From positions 959,501 to 1,023,500 of the forward strand of contig NC_012863.1 in assembly GCF_000026945.1 (NCBI RefSeq): a DNA stretch of 64,000 nucleotides. Direction: 5' to 3'. Within the stretch, counting starts at the first letter, position 1, and every line of letters starts with the position of its first letter. The stretch comes from Candida dubliniensis CD36 (Eukaryota > Ascomycota > Pichiomycetes > Serinales > Debaryomycetaceae). Shown here piece by piece: positions 18,318 to 28,076 of this stretch. A program made the position numbers and the translations under genes. The notes below the pieces were generated by a model. The model worked only from the letters and a program-made list of their open reading frames with translations. It made no database searches and was not told where the DNA came from.

Positions 18318-20387
18318 TTATTGATTTGTTTTTAATTCACTTTTAACCCAACCTTCTAATCCTCCTTTAACAATAATATCTTGTAAATTAGTCCCCAATT
18401 CACCAACTTTTTGTTTCAAAATCAAATTATTATCACCATCAACTACCGTCACTTGAGCTTTAGTTACATCCCATTTCAAAAACCACCCTGTTCTAATTGT
18501 CAATTCATCATTCCCTTGATATTGTTGTCGTAATTTATTGATCAAATCAGGAATTTCTAATGTCAATAAGGCATTATTAATGGAATTTCTACTGAAAATA
18601 TTCCCAAATGATCCAGCAACAATCAATTTCATACCTCGAGCTAATATACATGTAGCAGCTTGTTCTCTTGATGATCCAGTACCAAAGTTATATCCAGATA
18701 TTATTATGTCACCTGGTTTGGTTTTCGAATAAAATTGAGAATCATAATTCTCCATACACACTTTAGCCATTTGTTCTTTAGTAATATCATCTTGATAAGT
18801 ATATTTCCCAGGATAAATCCCATCAGTGTTGATGTTATCGGCATTACATAAGATTAATTCTCCTTCAATAGATTGTGGGAATCCTGGTAATATATCAATT
18901 GATCCCAAAGATTCTCCTTCTTCACCAATGGTGACTTCTGCTACTTCATCGGATGAATTACTCTCTGTTTCAATCGATTTAATTATTTGTGGTGCTAGTT
19001 TAACTGATTCACCATTCAATTCTTCAGGACCACCAATCTTCCCCAAAACTGCTGATGCAGCAACAACTTCGGGTGATGCTAAATATGCTAATGCATCTTT
19101 TGATCCCATTCTTCCCTTAAAATTTCTATTGGTGGCAGAAATACCAACTTCTCCATCTTTCAATAACCCAGTACCCAATCCAATACAAGGACCACATCCT
19201 GCTGGTAATGGTTTAGCTCCAGCATCTAAAATAGTTTGCCAAGCCCCTGATTGTTCGGCATCTTTTTGTACTAATGATGAAGCAGCCGCCACGTAAAATT
19301 CAACGTTTGGATGAACTTTATGACCTTTAATTATATTAGCAGCAGCTTGAATGTCAGATAATCGAGAATTTGTACATGACACCAAATAAGCTTTATTTAT
19401 GGCAATGTTTTGTTGTGACAAATCGTATAATGAATTGGAAATTTTTACAGAATTAGGACCGGAAATATATGGAGATAATGAAGATAAATCAATTTGTAAA
19501 TGTTTAGCATATATGGCATCATTATCCAGGGATAATTTGTTATTAATTAATTGATCAATTGTTTGATTATTAATTCGTGGATGAAGATGATCTGATTTAT
19601 TCAATTTCTTTAATCTATTTTGATAAAATTCAATCAAAGTTTCATCAACGGGGAATAATCCCGATAAGGCACCCCATTCGGTTGTCATATTAGCAATGGT
19701 TAATCTATAATCAATGGGTAATTTAGATATAGCATCATCACCAACAAATTCAATAGCATGATTTAACACTTCATCATTATTAAATATCCCACATAAGGCA
19801 ACAATAATATCTTTACCGGTGACACCTTTAGGTAATTGACCAATTAATTCAACTTTAGCCACTGGAGGGATTTGCCACCATGTTTGACCCGTGGCCCAAA
19901 TCGATGCTGCATCAGTACGTACAATTGGTGTACCCAATGCCCCAATACCTCCATAAGTATTAGAATGAGAATCTGAGGCAACTGTTAAATTCAATGGGAA
20001 TGCATAACCTTCTTCAATCATGATTTGATGACCAATACCTCTACCAGCTGGATAAAAATCAATTCCTTGAGATTTAGCAAATTTTTCAATATTCTTATAT
20101 TTGGTTAAATTTTGTTCCAGTTTATTTTGTACATCATGATCTAAAGTACACACAATTTGTCTATTATCTTTCACTTTAGATGCCCCTAAATTCATAAATT
20201 TGGTTGCTACTGGCCATGAATTGTCATGTGACATACAATGAGCCGGTTTAATCGTGACATAATCACCACTATACACTTTTTTACTCAGTGGTTGTAATCC
20301 AACAGCATATTTTTGAACAATTTTTTCAGTTAAATTTTGACCACGAAATAGATGAGTCGTAGTAGAAAATGATCTGAATCTTAACAT
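18318..20387 (-). CDS. LYS4: Homoaconitase, mitochondrial, lysine biosynthesis
   Basis: Encodes 689 residues from the ATG at 20387; the frame is open further upstream but without an ATG. Homoaconitase interconverts homoaconitate and homoisocitrate in the fungal alpha-aminoadipate route to lysine, in the mitochondrial matrix. The N-terminus ([11 protein letters not shown]) is a presequence. Seen: [18 protein letters not shown], and the 4Fe-4S ligands Cys338 (Cys-Thr-Asn-Ser-Arg), Cys398 and Cys401 (Cys-Gly-Pro-Cys). The swivel domain contains [10 protein letters not shown]. Length and every motif match yeast Lys4 (693) rather than the larger aconitases Aco1/Aco2. Gcn4-type sites lie upstream, as expected for amino-acid control. 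Confidence 0.96.
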   Translation of the reverse strand: MLRFRSFSTTTHLFRGQNLTEKIVQKYAVGLQPLSKKVYSGDYVTIKPAHCMSHDNSWPVATKFMNLGASKVKDNRQIVCTLDHDVQNKLEQNLTKYKNIEKFAKSQGIDFYPAGRGIGHQIMIEEGYAFPLNLTVASDSHSNTYGGIGALGTPIVRTDAASIWATGQTWWQIPPVAKVELIGQLPKGVTGKDIIVALCGIFNNDEVLNHAIEFVGDDAISKLPIDYRLTIANMTTEWGALSGLFPVDETLIEFYQNRLKKLNKSDHLHPRINNQTIDQLINNKLSLDNDAIYAKHLQIDLSSLSPYISGPNSVKISNSLYDLSQQNIAINKAYLVSCTNSRLSDIQAAANIIKGHKVHPNVEFYVAAASSLVQKDAEQSGAWQTILDAGAKPLPAGCGPCIGLGTGLLKDGEVGISATNRNFKGRMGSKDALAYLASPEVVAASAVLGKIGGPEELNGESVKLAPQIIKSIETESNSSDEVAEVTIGEEGESLGSIDILPGFPQSIEGELILCNADNINTDGIYPGKYTYQDDITKEQMAKVCMENYDSQFYSKTKPGDIIISGYNFGTGSSREQAATCILARGMKLIVAGSFGNIFSRNSINNALLTLEIPDLINKLRQQYQGNDELTIRTGWFLKWDVTKAQVTVVDGDNNLILKQKVGELGTNLQDIIVKGGLEGWVKSELKTNQ

Positions 20388-20628
20388 CTTAATATAGTTT
20401 AATATCAATGCAATTATCTATCCCTGATGAAAAAAAAAAAAAAAAAAAAAAAAAAACAATGTAAAGTAGAATGGAAAAAAAAAAAATAAAAAAAAACTTT
20501 CACTGATGTTGTTGTGGTGGTGGTTATAATTAATAGATGACAATTATTAGATGGGGTAAGTTTCTTACTAGATAACAAGTAAATTGTAGGAACAAAAAAA
20601 AAAAAAAAAAATTTTTTCAAGATTTTTG

Positions 20629-20634
20629 TGACTC
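20629..20634. promoter_or_regulatory. Second Gcn4-like site TGACTC upstream of LYS4
   Basis: TGACTC at 20629-20634, 25 bp nearer to the gene than the perfect site. It matches the core of the yeast general-control element. Confidence 0.5.
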
Positions 20635-20658
20635 CTGTATCGGTCCGCGCGCCGTGAA

Positions 20659-20665
20659 TGAGTCA
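20659..20665. promoter_or_regulatory. Gcn4-type site TGAGTCA upstream of LYS4
   Basis: A perfect 7-bp TGAGTCA about 270 bp upstream of the LYS4 start. This is the bZIP consensus recognised by Gcn4, the activator of amino-acid biosynthesis genes. Together with the half-like TGACTC at 20629-20634 it suggests general amino-acid control of LYS4. Confidence 0.7.
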
Positions 20666-21659
20666 GTAGTTTTAACTCAAACATTATTGGTGCGCGTATA
20701 AAAGCTGAAGTCCTTGGGTAATCCACATGCTTACACCAGAAATCGACTAAACATGAATGTTGAAGTAAACTCAAGAACAATAAACTAGTGATGGCACTTT
20801 TACTAGTCAGATAGTTGGGTATATTCTTCGTCTAGTCACTTATGATTATATTGAGCTTCTGACATGATATAGCATTACATGACTACTTTTGACATTAATT
20901 ATCAATTTCAAGAGACTCCAAATGTTAATAATATTATCCTTAGTCAGATACTCTAGTAAATATGGTCAAGTGAATGCAAAAATTTTTCATTTACTGGTAG
21001 TGTTTTGTGTTGAACAGATAGGACTTTATAGATGTTTGTGTATCAATTGGCATGAGTGGTCCTAATTGTTGTTCAAAGAGTTGATCACGATATCAGATTA
21101 GCTATCAAAATGATTGTCAACTCCAAAGGATTGCAATTTAATGAATTGGTGGAAGTAATTTTTAGTTCAAACTTTCTGCAAAATAAAGAATTAAAAAAAA
21201 AAAAAAATACAGTACAAATTTTCAATATTGAAAGAAAAGAATGTGATTCAATTACTCAGATAAACTATAACATCCAAATATACGTAATATTCATTATTAT
21301 CTTTTATTAATCTGTTACATTGAGTTTTGTGGTTCGAACTATATACAAAACAAACTTCAAGTTTATTGATTTTCATCATGCCCTACAAGTTGTTACTATT
21401 TCAATGCATGTTCTTGGTATAGAGGCTAAATTAAAAGAAAAGCCTTTAAGTTTTTTTGAGAAGACCTACAGCTTTAAAAGGGTAAACATGAGTTCATTCT
21501 AGGCCATTGGTTTGAAAAAGGGGTGGTTGGACACAATAATTTAATTTTGGTACCGGAGTTTTTGTTTTGTCGACCCGTTCCGTTTATTCTTGCCTGACGG
21601 TAGAGATTTCCAGAGGGGGGGGGGGGGCGGGGTGGGGATTAAGAAAAAAAAAAAGAATA

Positions 21660-22264
21660 CAACCAAACCACACTACCTTCTACAATAAGACAAGGGAGAA
21701 GCAACTGAGAAATGCTCGAACAAAATGTTTCTGAATACTTTTTCTTTTTTTTGAATGCCCAAAGATTAAATAAAAAAAAAAAAAAAAAAGCTGGGAAATA
21801 CTGTTGGCTTCCTGGTCTTTGTAAAATTGTCGTTGGCACCGACGTAGCTTTTTTACAGCTGGTCGTTTTATGACCCTTGATACCACAATTGGTACAAGGT
21901 TTGATTAATTGGCAATTGTACTTAGTGTGGTTCATCGATCTGCAGTATTCACAATATCTGCAGTTTGATAACACCCTTGTGGTACATTTTTCAAATATTA
22001 ATCTGTTATTACTATCCGTTTGTTTTTGGAATGATTCTTCTTTTCGGAACTTGTCCCGAGAAGAGATCAACAATGAAGTAACAAACATATTCCATTGGAG
22101 TTGGCATAACTCCTTTCTCCATTTACTATGGTGTTCCCAATGTGTGTTTCCTCCACAACAGGAGCATATTGTTGTACTATTATGTCTTCTTTATGCAAGA
22201 AAGATTTTTGGAACAAGCTTCTAGCTGAAGTACGGCAGGTCATGGGTAACCGGAAAGCCACCAA
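21660..22264 (-). pseudogene. LINE ORF1 remnant with two CCHC zinc knuckles
   Basis: Read on the minus strand, this stretch encodes a basic protein broken by at least one frameshift near 22070. It contains two perfect Cys-x2-Cys-x4-His-x4-Cys knuckles: one at about 21911-21955 (Cys-Glu-Tyr-Cys ... His ... Cys) and one at about 21857-21899 (Cys-Thr-Asn-Cys ... His ... Cys). ORF1 proteins of the Zorro/L1 type bind their RNA through such knuckles. The strand is opposite to that of the endonuclease and RT remnant next to it. A gag of an LTR element also has knuckles, but the adjacent L1-type enzymes favour LINE ORF1. Confidence 0.75.
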
Positions 22265-22269
22265 CTGCC

Positions 22270-22890
22270 GGCTTCTTTTGGAAATCAGATTCGTATCCCA
22301 GGAACAATTTGCTTATATCAATAACATTTTTTTAAAACACCACAATGCCCAACTTAGCATGAATAACTTTGAAGACCTAACGGGTTTTCTTATTTATTCA
22401 CCTCATGCTAAGCTTAAATTTACAATCAATAAAAATAAAAATTACCAAACACCACATTTTGAAGGTCGTATTAGCATCTTGGATATCACTTTGATGATTA
22501 CAAATGAAAACATACTTTTGATTAATAACTATTTACATAGTTGAAATATGGATGCACAGATGACTCTCCTCAAAATATTTACTAAATATATTGCAAACTC
22601 AAAAAAAACACAACCAATTATAATATAATTTATGGTGGTGATTATAACCACATTATGCTACTAGATGATGTACAACTACCACTGAACCAAAATAGTTATA
22701 TTATCTCCAAAAAAGAGCTGGAAATCATTCAGCTAATGTCAAATTTTTATAAAAAATGGAAACTTCAAGATGCTTTCCAAATACGCAACAACCTTCAACC
22801 CACAAATTTTCATTCTAACAAGTCTGTAAAGAAACGGTTAGATAGAATATATATTGACTCCAGGATTAGAAGAAAACTTAAAAAGTGCAG
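22270..22890 (+). pseudogene. LINE ORF2 apurinic-like endonuclease remnant
   Basis: Plus-strand frames broken by a stop at 22542 give recognisable pieces of the L1-type exonuclease/endonuclease fold. These are Gly-Arg-Ile-Ser-Ile-Leu-Asp-Ile-Thr-Leu (strand before the active-site core), Ile-Ile-Tyr-Gly-Gly-Asp-Tyr-Asn (the Gly-Gly-Asp-x-Asn motif) and Lys-Arg-Leu-Asp-Arg-Ile-Tyr-Ile-Asp near the C-terminal end. In intact LINEs this domain nicks the target to start reverse transcription. The N-terminal catalytic Glu motif is weak or lost. Confidence 0.7.
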
Positions 22891-23299
22891 ACTCCTACAA
22901 GAGTTTAAACAAATTTCGACGCATAAAATTATGGCGATTTCGTTCCAAATTCAAAAAAGAACCTATATTAAAAGTTGGTAACCCACGGTACCGGATACCT
23001 GAATGGATGAGCCAAGATGAAAATATAATTAAAGACTTAAATAATAACGATAAAGGCAGTCTCACCGTTTTTTTTTTTCCCAATTGGAATGGGCTTATTA
23101 ACCAGATACAAGACAAAGTGATATTCTATGAAAAATACCTGAGAAATATATTAGAGCATACACTTCAAATACAGAAAAGGTTCCAGATGAAAAGATGCTT
23201 AAATTTAGATTTAGACCATTGATTAACTTTTCCATAATTACCGAAATGCAAACTGAGTCTGGTAATGCAGTGCAAGACACAGAAATAATGATAAATTTA

Positions 23300-24190
23300 G
23301 CGACAAAATTCTATCAAGATCTATTCCTGTCAGACGATAGAAAATTGGAATCCTTTAATTTTGTGGACCAGTTTGATCAAAAGATAGATGAAAGTGACAA
23401 AGTTTTGTTGGAAAAAGCTTTCATTGAAGAAAATGTATATGACCATTTACTAATGATCAATAAGAAAACTGCAGTGGGAACTGATGGAATTTCCTACCAA
23501 AATCTCATTGAATTATGGTCCAGTTTAGGTGAAAGCCTCATAAGAGTAGGAAATAGTATTTTGAAAAATGGAACTTTACCACAACAAATGAGTATGAAGT
23601 GATTTTTACACTAATACCAAAAAAAACTGAAGACACTTATAATTGAAAACTTTCGACCTATCAGTGTAATTAGCTGTGCCGTACGATTATTATCATCAGT
23701 AATAGAAAAACAACTAAACCCAGTCTTGGCAAAAGTTATTGAGAAAACTCAAACAGGTTTCCTTAAAGAAAGATCCATTAGTAATAGCATATACCTCCTC
23801 GATATGGTTTTTCACAAGATATCAATCTTCTAAAACTGCAGCAGCAGAGCCGGAAGGGTTTATTAGTCTTGATTTTCGGAAAGCTTTTTTTGATTCAGTA
23901 CATCATGATTTTATATTGAAAGTTTTACGCCAAGTAGAGGTTTAGGGACCTAAGGCGACGAACTTTTTGATGGCAATAACCACAAAAACAAAAAAGCAAA
24001 AGTCAGTATTAATAACATTGAAGGGTCATGCTTCCCACTTAACCGTGGGGGGTCAGACAAGGAAACCCTATTTCCCCTTTAATTTTTATTTTAATCTTAG
24101 AGACATTTCTCGCTAGATTGAGTAAGGAAATTGAGGGAATAGGAGTGGTGAATGAAGTATCGCTGGTTGCATACACTGCATATCAAGATG
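23300..24190 (+). pseudogene. LINE ORF2 reverse transcriptase remnant
   Basis: Read across frameshifts near 23620, 23830, 23940 and 24050, the plus strand gives typical non-LTR RT blocks. These are Gly-Thr-Asp-Gly-Ile-Ser, Asn-Phe-Arg-Pro-Ile-Ser-Val-Ile-Ser-Cys with Gln-Thr-Gly-Phe-Leu, motif A Ile-Ser-Leu-Asp-Phe-Arg-Lys-Ala-Phe, and motif B Arg-Gly-Val-Arg-Gln-Gly-Asn-Pro-Ile-Ser-Pro-Leu. The catalytic Ala-Asp-Asp box of motif C is destroyed (Ala-Tyr-Thr-Ala-Tyr-Gln-Asp) and the thumb and C-terminus are missing. The element cannot make active enzyme. Confidence 0.85.
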
Positions 24191-24613
24191 TGGACGGTGC
24201 AACAAATATACTCGTTTAGCCATAACAACAAGACAGCTAGATTTTATACGAAAATTACCTATACAGTGATTGCAAGCGCTGTCAACACTAAACATTATAC
24301 ACGGTGGTTTTTAAGAGAACACTCATTATGAGTTTTTCTTTCCATGCAAATGGCCTAAAAGGTTTTCCATCTTGAATTTAATTAAATAAATTATTGTAAC
24401 CGCCTCATATGTTTATAGGTATATACCTGTATATAAGGACTAAATATATGTTGAAGAAGAAAAAAGAAAAAAAAAGAAACTTGCTGCTTTCATAGATACA
24501 TTTAAACCTGAACTCATTAAATAAGTCAACTACATTTATTATCTTCTTTGAAATAAAATAGCACTATTGAGGAATCATTTTTATTTGAATCAATTTAGAA
24601 CAAAAAGAAAAAA

Positions 24614-26137
24614 ATGACCAGGTTAAAACGGATACGGGGGCCTAAACTTTTAACAGACAAGGTTTCAATAGTTCGTGAAATGGGTCGAAAGTACAAAAAT
24701 GCAAAGATTTTGGTCACGATACGTTTGGATCCCACACAGTTGAAAAACATACTGAAAGTGACATCCGTCAATAAAGAAATAGAGAAATCAGATGAGACAA
24801 CTATTGAAAAGAATTCGAATGCAGAAACATTGCCACCTACATCTTCTGAATTACCAGAACCAACAGCACCAGAGAATCTTGATACTGGAGAAGATATTTC
24901 TGATAGTGATATTAGTTCTATGGATAACGAGCTAACGGAGTTTCTAACTGAACATTCAGTATTGGTGACTCCAGGCCTACCTTCGGTACCAAATCATCCA
25001 GAAATAGCACCCACAACTAAAAAAACCCTGGAAAAGAAACCCTCGCCAAAACCATCTTCCCTGCTACTGAAAAAGCGGCAAGGCTCTTCCAGTTCAGATA
25101 TTCCACGTGTGGATGAGACATATAAGGTACTACCGAGAAATGTTTCACCTATTGTGAGAAACGAGTTGCATTCCATTGAAGATGAATTTGCTCCAGTAGA
25201 TCGGATGGTATTTTCCTTAAAGGATCCTTTAGGAGGTGGACGGATAAGTCTACCGGTAAAATCAACCTCATGCATACATTTTCAATGCTTTGATTATGAA
25301 AATTTTTGTCTATTCAATAAGATTACTGCTGCAACTAAGGAGATAACTAGAAGAAATCTTGTACAACTGAATCGTGCACATCTTGCCCGAGTCCAACAGC
25401 AAGTTAATCAACAACCAACCACCAATAGCTCATTACAGTTTTCACCGAGAAACTCGCAGTTACCAAATAAAGGCAATAACCCCAATATTTCCAATAAGCT
25501 ACCCGTTGCTTTACCCGGAAGTAATGGGATCCACAACTTCTTGGTACTACCAACATTTCATTCGAATTTTGCCTTGAACAACCCTATCAATAATAACAAT
25601 ATTTACAATAGTAATGCAGGATATAGTCAATCTGGTGATATCACTAGCTTCCATAACCAATTGGGTGAACCTTATATAAGAATTATCAATGATCCAAAGC
25701 CCGGAGTTGGTAGTCGATTTGTAACTCCCCATCACAAATACCCCATGTACAAATGCCCAATTTGTGATACCCAGTTCCCATTAAGCGAATTAAGCATAAG
25801 TGATGGATTCAATTTTTTCATTCGTGCAACTCCAAAGGAAATAGACAGAGTTGAATTATTGATTGGATTGGATAAGTACCGCTTAATTGATGATAATCGA
25901 AGAACACCAGCCGCTGCCGGGGAGAATGACCAACAGTCTGCCGAAGTGATTGTGCTCACCTCCGATGAGGAGGATGAAGATGATCGGAATACACCCCTGG
26001 TGCAAGCACCAGAAGTCAAGACAAAAAAACGTTTTGATTTTTATGAAAGAGCTCAAGAAATATTAAATCAAACAACGGATAACGAAATTCATTATGGTGA
26101 TGGTGAAAGCTGGGATGATCCAATTGTTCTCGATTAG
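24614..26137 (+). CDS. SIZ/PIAS-like SUMO E3 ligase candidate with split SP-RING
   Basis: Encodes 507 residues from the ATG at 24614. SIZ/PIAS proteins pass SUMO from Ubc9 to nuclear substrates through an SP-RING. Seen: Phe-Ser-Leu-Lys-Asp-Pro-Leu-Gly-Gly-Gly-Arg-Ile-Ser-Leu-Pro-Val-Lys-Ser just before Cys220-x-His222 and Cys225-Phe-Asp, the first half of an SP-RING. The second zinc-binding half, Cys381-Pro-Ile-Cys384, comes 158 residues later instead of about 20. The insert is Gln/Asn/Pro-rich and open throughout. Near the C-terminus Val-Ile-Val-Leu-Thr-Ser-Asp-Glu-Glu is a good SUMO-interacting motif, and a second, Pro-Ile-Val-Leu-Asp, ends the protein. There are no SAP or PINIT domains, which Siz1/Siz2 have. 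The LINE remnant ends about 130 bp upstream, so 5' truncation by that insertion cannot be ruled out. Confidence 0.75.
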   Translation: MTRLKRIRGPKLLTDKVSIVREMGRKYKNAKILVTIRLDPTQLKNILKVTSVNKEIEKSDETTIEKNSNAETLPPTSSELPEPTAPENLDTGEDISDSDISSMDNELTEFLTEHSVLVTPGLPSVPNHPEIAPTTKKTLEKKPSPKPSSLLLKKRQGSSSSDIPRVDETYKVLPRNVSPIVRNELHSIEDEFAPVDRMVFSLKDPLGGGRISLPVKSTSCIHFQCFDYENFCLFNKITAATKEITRRNLVQLNRAHLARVQQQVNQQPTTNSSLQFSPRNSQLPNKGNNPNISNKLPVALPGSNGIHNFLVLPTFHSNFALNNPINNNNIYNSNAGYSQSGDITSFHNQLGEPYIRIINDPKPGVGSRFVTPHHKYPMYKCPICDTQFPLSELSISDGFNFFIRATPKEIDRVELLIGLDKYRLIDDNRRTPAAAGENDQQSAEVIVLTSDEEDEDDRNTPLVQAPEVKTKKRFDFYERAQEILNQTTDNEIHYGDGESWDDPIVLD

Positions 26138-26408
26138 TATGTAGATTCATAGACAGGTGCTACTAATATATTTGAATGAGTAGTCCACCCAGAGTTATTT
26201 TTTTTTTTTTATTTTTTGTTTTTTTGCAGTATTTTTTGACAATGTAAAAGTTGTTGTGGTTGCTGTTGTTGGACCCCTACAGTTACTAGAAATTCTAGGT
26301 AAGACGGAACAAACAAAAAAAGAAAAACAATAGTAATACAACACCACTTTTTTTTTTTTTTTTTTCCAAACTCTCTTGTATTTTAACAACTTTCTTTCAA
26401 CAATTATC

Positions 26409-27020
26409 ATGTCTGATATTTCTAAATTAAATGAAGCTAAAGCAAAGGTGGTTGAACTAGAAGCATTAGTCAAAAAACAGGCCAATGTAATGGTTCAAGC
26501 GAGACAAAAGTTGATTGATGTTGAATTGAGAAACATGAAAAACCAAGCTGGCCAAAACATCCAACCTGCATTGGATCTAACTGATTATGTGAACAATGAT
26601 GATATTGTTCAATTGGTTACAGAATTACAAACACAATTAGATGCTTTAGAAGCTCGAACTATGCGTCGAACATATAATGCAACCGTTCAAGGAGATGACG
26701 AAAAATTGGCACCAATTACAAATAAAGATGGTGATTTGCCTGATTTTGCATTGCCTGTCACTTTAAAAGAGTTTAAGCTGTTGGAGAAAATTGATTTGAT
26801 AAGATTAGGAGTGTTTTATGAAATTATATTACCAGATGGAGAAGAAATAGACCACGCTTTGCAACAGACTAATAGCAAAGAAGCAATCTTAGATATCAAC
26901 AAAAAGAAAGATATAATAGAGTTGAGCAAAAATTTTGATGAAGATCAGGTAAATGAAATTTACGACGAATTGGCTAGATATTTTGGAATAAAACATAGAA
27001 GAAATAGTGACGGTTGGTAG
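26409..27020 (+). CDS. MRP8: Mrp8-like protein of unknown function
   Basis: Encodes 203 residues from the ATG at 26409; the frame is open upstream but without an ATG. The N-terminal 60 residues form an Ala/Lys/Glu-rich helix with a heptad-like pattern, likely a coiled coil. The middle contains Val-Gln-Leu-Val-Thr-Glu-Leu-Gln-Thr-Gln-Leu-Asp-Ala-Leu-Glu-Ala-Arg-Thr-Met-Arg-Arg, a second helix. The C-terminal third (Gly-Val-Phe-Tyr-Glu-Ile-Ile-Leu-Pro and Tyr-Asp-Glu-Leu-Ala-Arg-Tyr-Phe-Gly-Ile) looks ordered. Size (S. cerevisiae Mrp8 is 219) and layout match Mrp8, once thought to be a mitochondrial ribosomal protein but of uncertain function. No mitochondrial presequence is visible here. Named from memory of the family; moderately sure. 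Confidence 0.75.
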   Translation: MSDISKLNEAKAKVVELEALVKKQANVMVQARQKLIDVELRNMKNQAGQNIQPALDLTDYVNNDDIVQLVTELQTQLDALEARTMRRTYNATVQGDDEKLAPITNKDGDLPDFALPVTLKEFKLLEKIDLIRLGVFYEIILPDGEEIDHALQQTNSKEAILDINKKKDIIELSKNFDEDQVNEIYDELARYFGIKHRRNSDGW

Positions 27021-27275
27021 AATTTGTGAATGAATCCTTTGAAGGAATATTGATTGATAGTTTTGTATATTGAAATGTATACACGACTTATTTGCAAGTG
27101 TATTTCTCTTTCTCTTTTTTTTTTTTTGACGTGTTCGTAGTAGAAATTTTTCAATAGCTCCCCAAAAAAAAAAAGAAAAGACTTTGGAATAAAATAGGAA
27201 AACACCAAATAGAAATCACCACTTTTTTTTTTTCTGTTTTATCAAGCATTCCAAAACCTGGTTAATCAATAAAAT

Positions 27276-28076
27276 ATGGCTGAAGAAACTGTGACACCTG
27301 AACCTGAAATTGTAAAGATTTCCGTTTTCACTCCATTGATTTATGTGGGTGTGGTATTGTCGATATTTATTACATTTTCAATCATATATAGAAAGAAAAG
27401 ATTGCAATCATTGACTAAGGTGGAACCGCTTTTCAAAGAAAATTACACTGCTGTATTGTACCAACAGTTAAAGGATCAATATACCAATAAAGATTTGCCT
27501 AAAGATCAGAGACCTCATGAAAAAGTGATGAAGGCAGCATTATTGAGACGTGCAGTTGAAGCCATTAGAAGATCAATGAAATTGAAAGAGAATGAACCGG
27601 TATTTAATAAATTATATCAAAATGGATTAATTGGTGATGATATTTTCAAGCAATATCAAATTCAAATAAAATTCCAGGAATTGGAATTGAAAGATATCGT
27701 TGCTGAATGTGAAACTTATAAAAAAGGTTGGGTTCAAACGTTTTTCCCATTGGCACAAGAAATATGTTTCAATGAAGCATTAAGAAGAAGATTGAAAGCA
27801 CTGGATGATAGAGCAGAAAAATTTAGTGAATTGTGGGAAGTCGACGCTGATGAATCTGAAAAATCATTAGAATCAGCAAAGAAAGTTGAGCCAAAGAAAA
27901 AAGTGGAGCCAGTGAAAATCGAGGAGAAACAGGATAAGGAAAAAGAAATCGATGATAAGGTTGGAGAGGAAAAGGAAGAACAAGAAAAAGAAGCAGATGA
28001 AAAACACCAAGCTGGTGATAACGACTCTTCAAAATCAAAGAAAAAGAAAAAAAACAGCAAGACAAAGAAAAACTAG
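27276..28076 (+). CDS. SEC66: Sec66 (Sec71), Sec63-complex subunit for post-translational ER import
   Basis: Encodes 266 residues from the ATG at 27276. Sec66/Sec71 is a membrane subunit of the Sec62/Sec63 complex that moves finished polypeptides into the ER with the Sec61 channel. Seen: a short lumenal N-terminus, one membrane segment at about 15-40 (Phe-Thr-Pro-Leu-Ile-Tyr-Val-Gly-Val-Val-Leu-Ser-Ile-Phe-Ile-Thr-Phe), a basic cytosolic boundary (Tyr-Arg-Lys-Lys-Arg), then a helical cytosolic domain. That domain contains the conserved Lys-Ala-Ala-Leu-Leu-Arg-Arg-Ala-Val-Glu-Ala-Ile-Arg-Arg. Yeast Sec66 has 206 residues; this one has a Lys/Glu-rich tail of about 65 residues, ending in a Lys/Asn cluster. 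Confidence 0.9.
   Translation: MAEETVTPEPEIVKISVFTPLIYVGVVLSIFITFSIIYRKKRLQSLTKVEPLFKENYTAVLYQQLKDQYTNKDLPKDQRPHEKVMKAALLRRAVEAIRRSMKLKENEPVFNKLYQNGLIGDDIFKQYQIQIKFQELELKDIVAECETYKKGWVQTFFPLAQEICFNEALRRRLKALDDRAEKFSELWEVDADESEKSLESAKKVEPKKKVEPVKIEEKQDKEKEIDDKVGEEKEEQEKEADEKHQAGDNDSSKSKKKKKNSKTKKN

Larger units (their letters stand above)
20388..21599. other. Region between LYS4 and the LINE remnant
   Basis: The first 300 bp are the LYS4 promoter: A-runs at 20429-20456, 20474-20499 and 20595-20610, and Gcn4-type sites at 20629-20634 and 20659-20665. A GC-rich stretch lies at 20640-20655. From 20800 to 21560 there are several short broken frames of mixed composition, possibly more decayed repeat DNA, but nothing I can name. 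Confidence 0.45.
21600..24480. mobile_element. Decayed LINE (Zorro/L1-like) with inverted 5' part
   Basis: A dead non-LTR retrotransposon of about 2.9 kb. The minus strand at about 21660-22264 carries an ORF1 remnant with two CCHC knuckles. The plus strand from about 22270 carries an endonuclease remnant (to about 22890) and a reverse-transcriptase remnant (about 23300-24190). An A-rich tail lies near 24451-24479. Both parts have frameshifts and stops. The left edge is uncertain and lies near a G12 run at 21617. Zorro elements are the L1-clade LINEs of Candida and are the natural comparison. No target-site duplication was found by eye. Confidence 0.8.

Noticed and set aside
18318..20387. Naming this gene as a second aconitase (ACO2)
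   Set aside because: Length of 689, the start block and the internal motifs match homoaconitase Lys4; aconitases are about 780 residues.
23098..23280. Minus-strand frame within the LINE remnant
   Set aside because: Antisense to the RT remnant, without domain.
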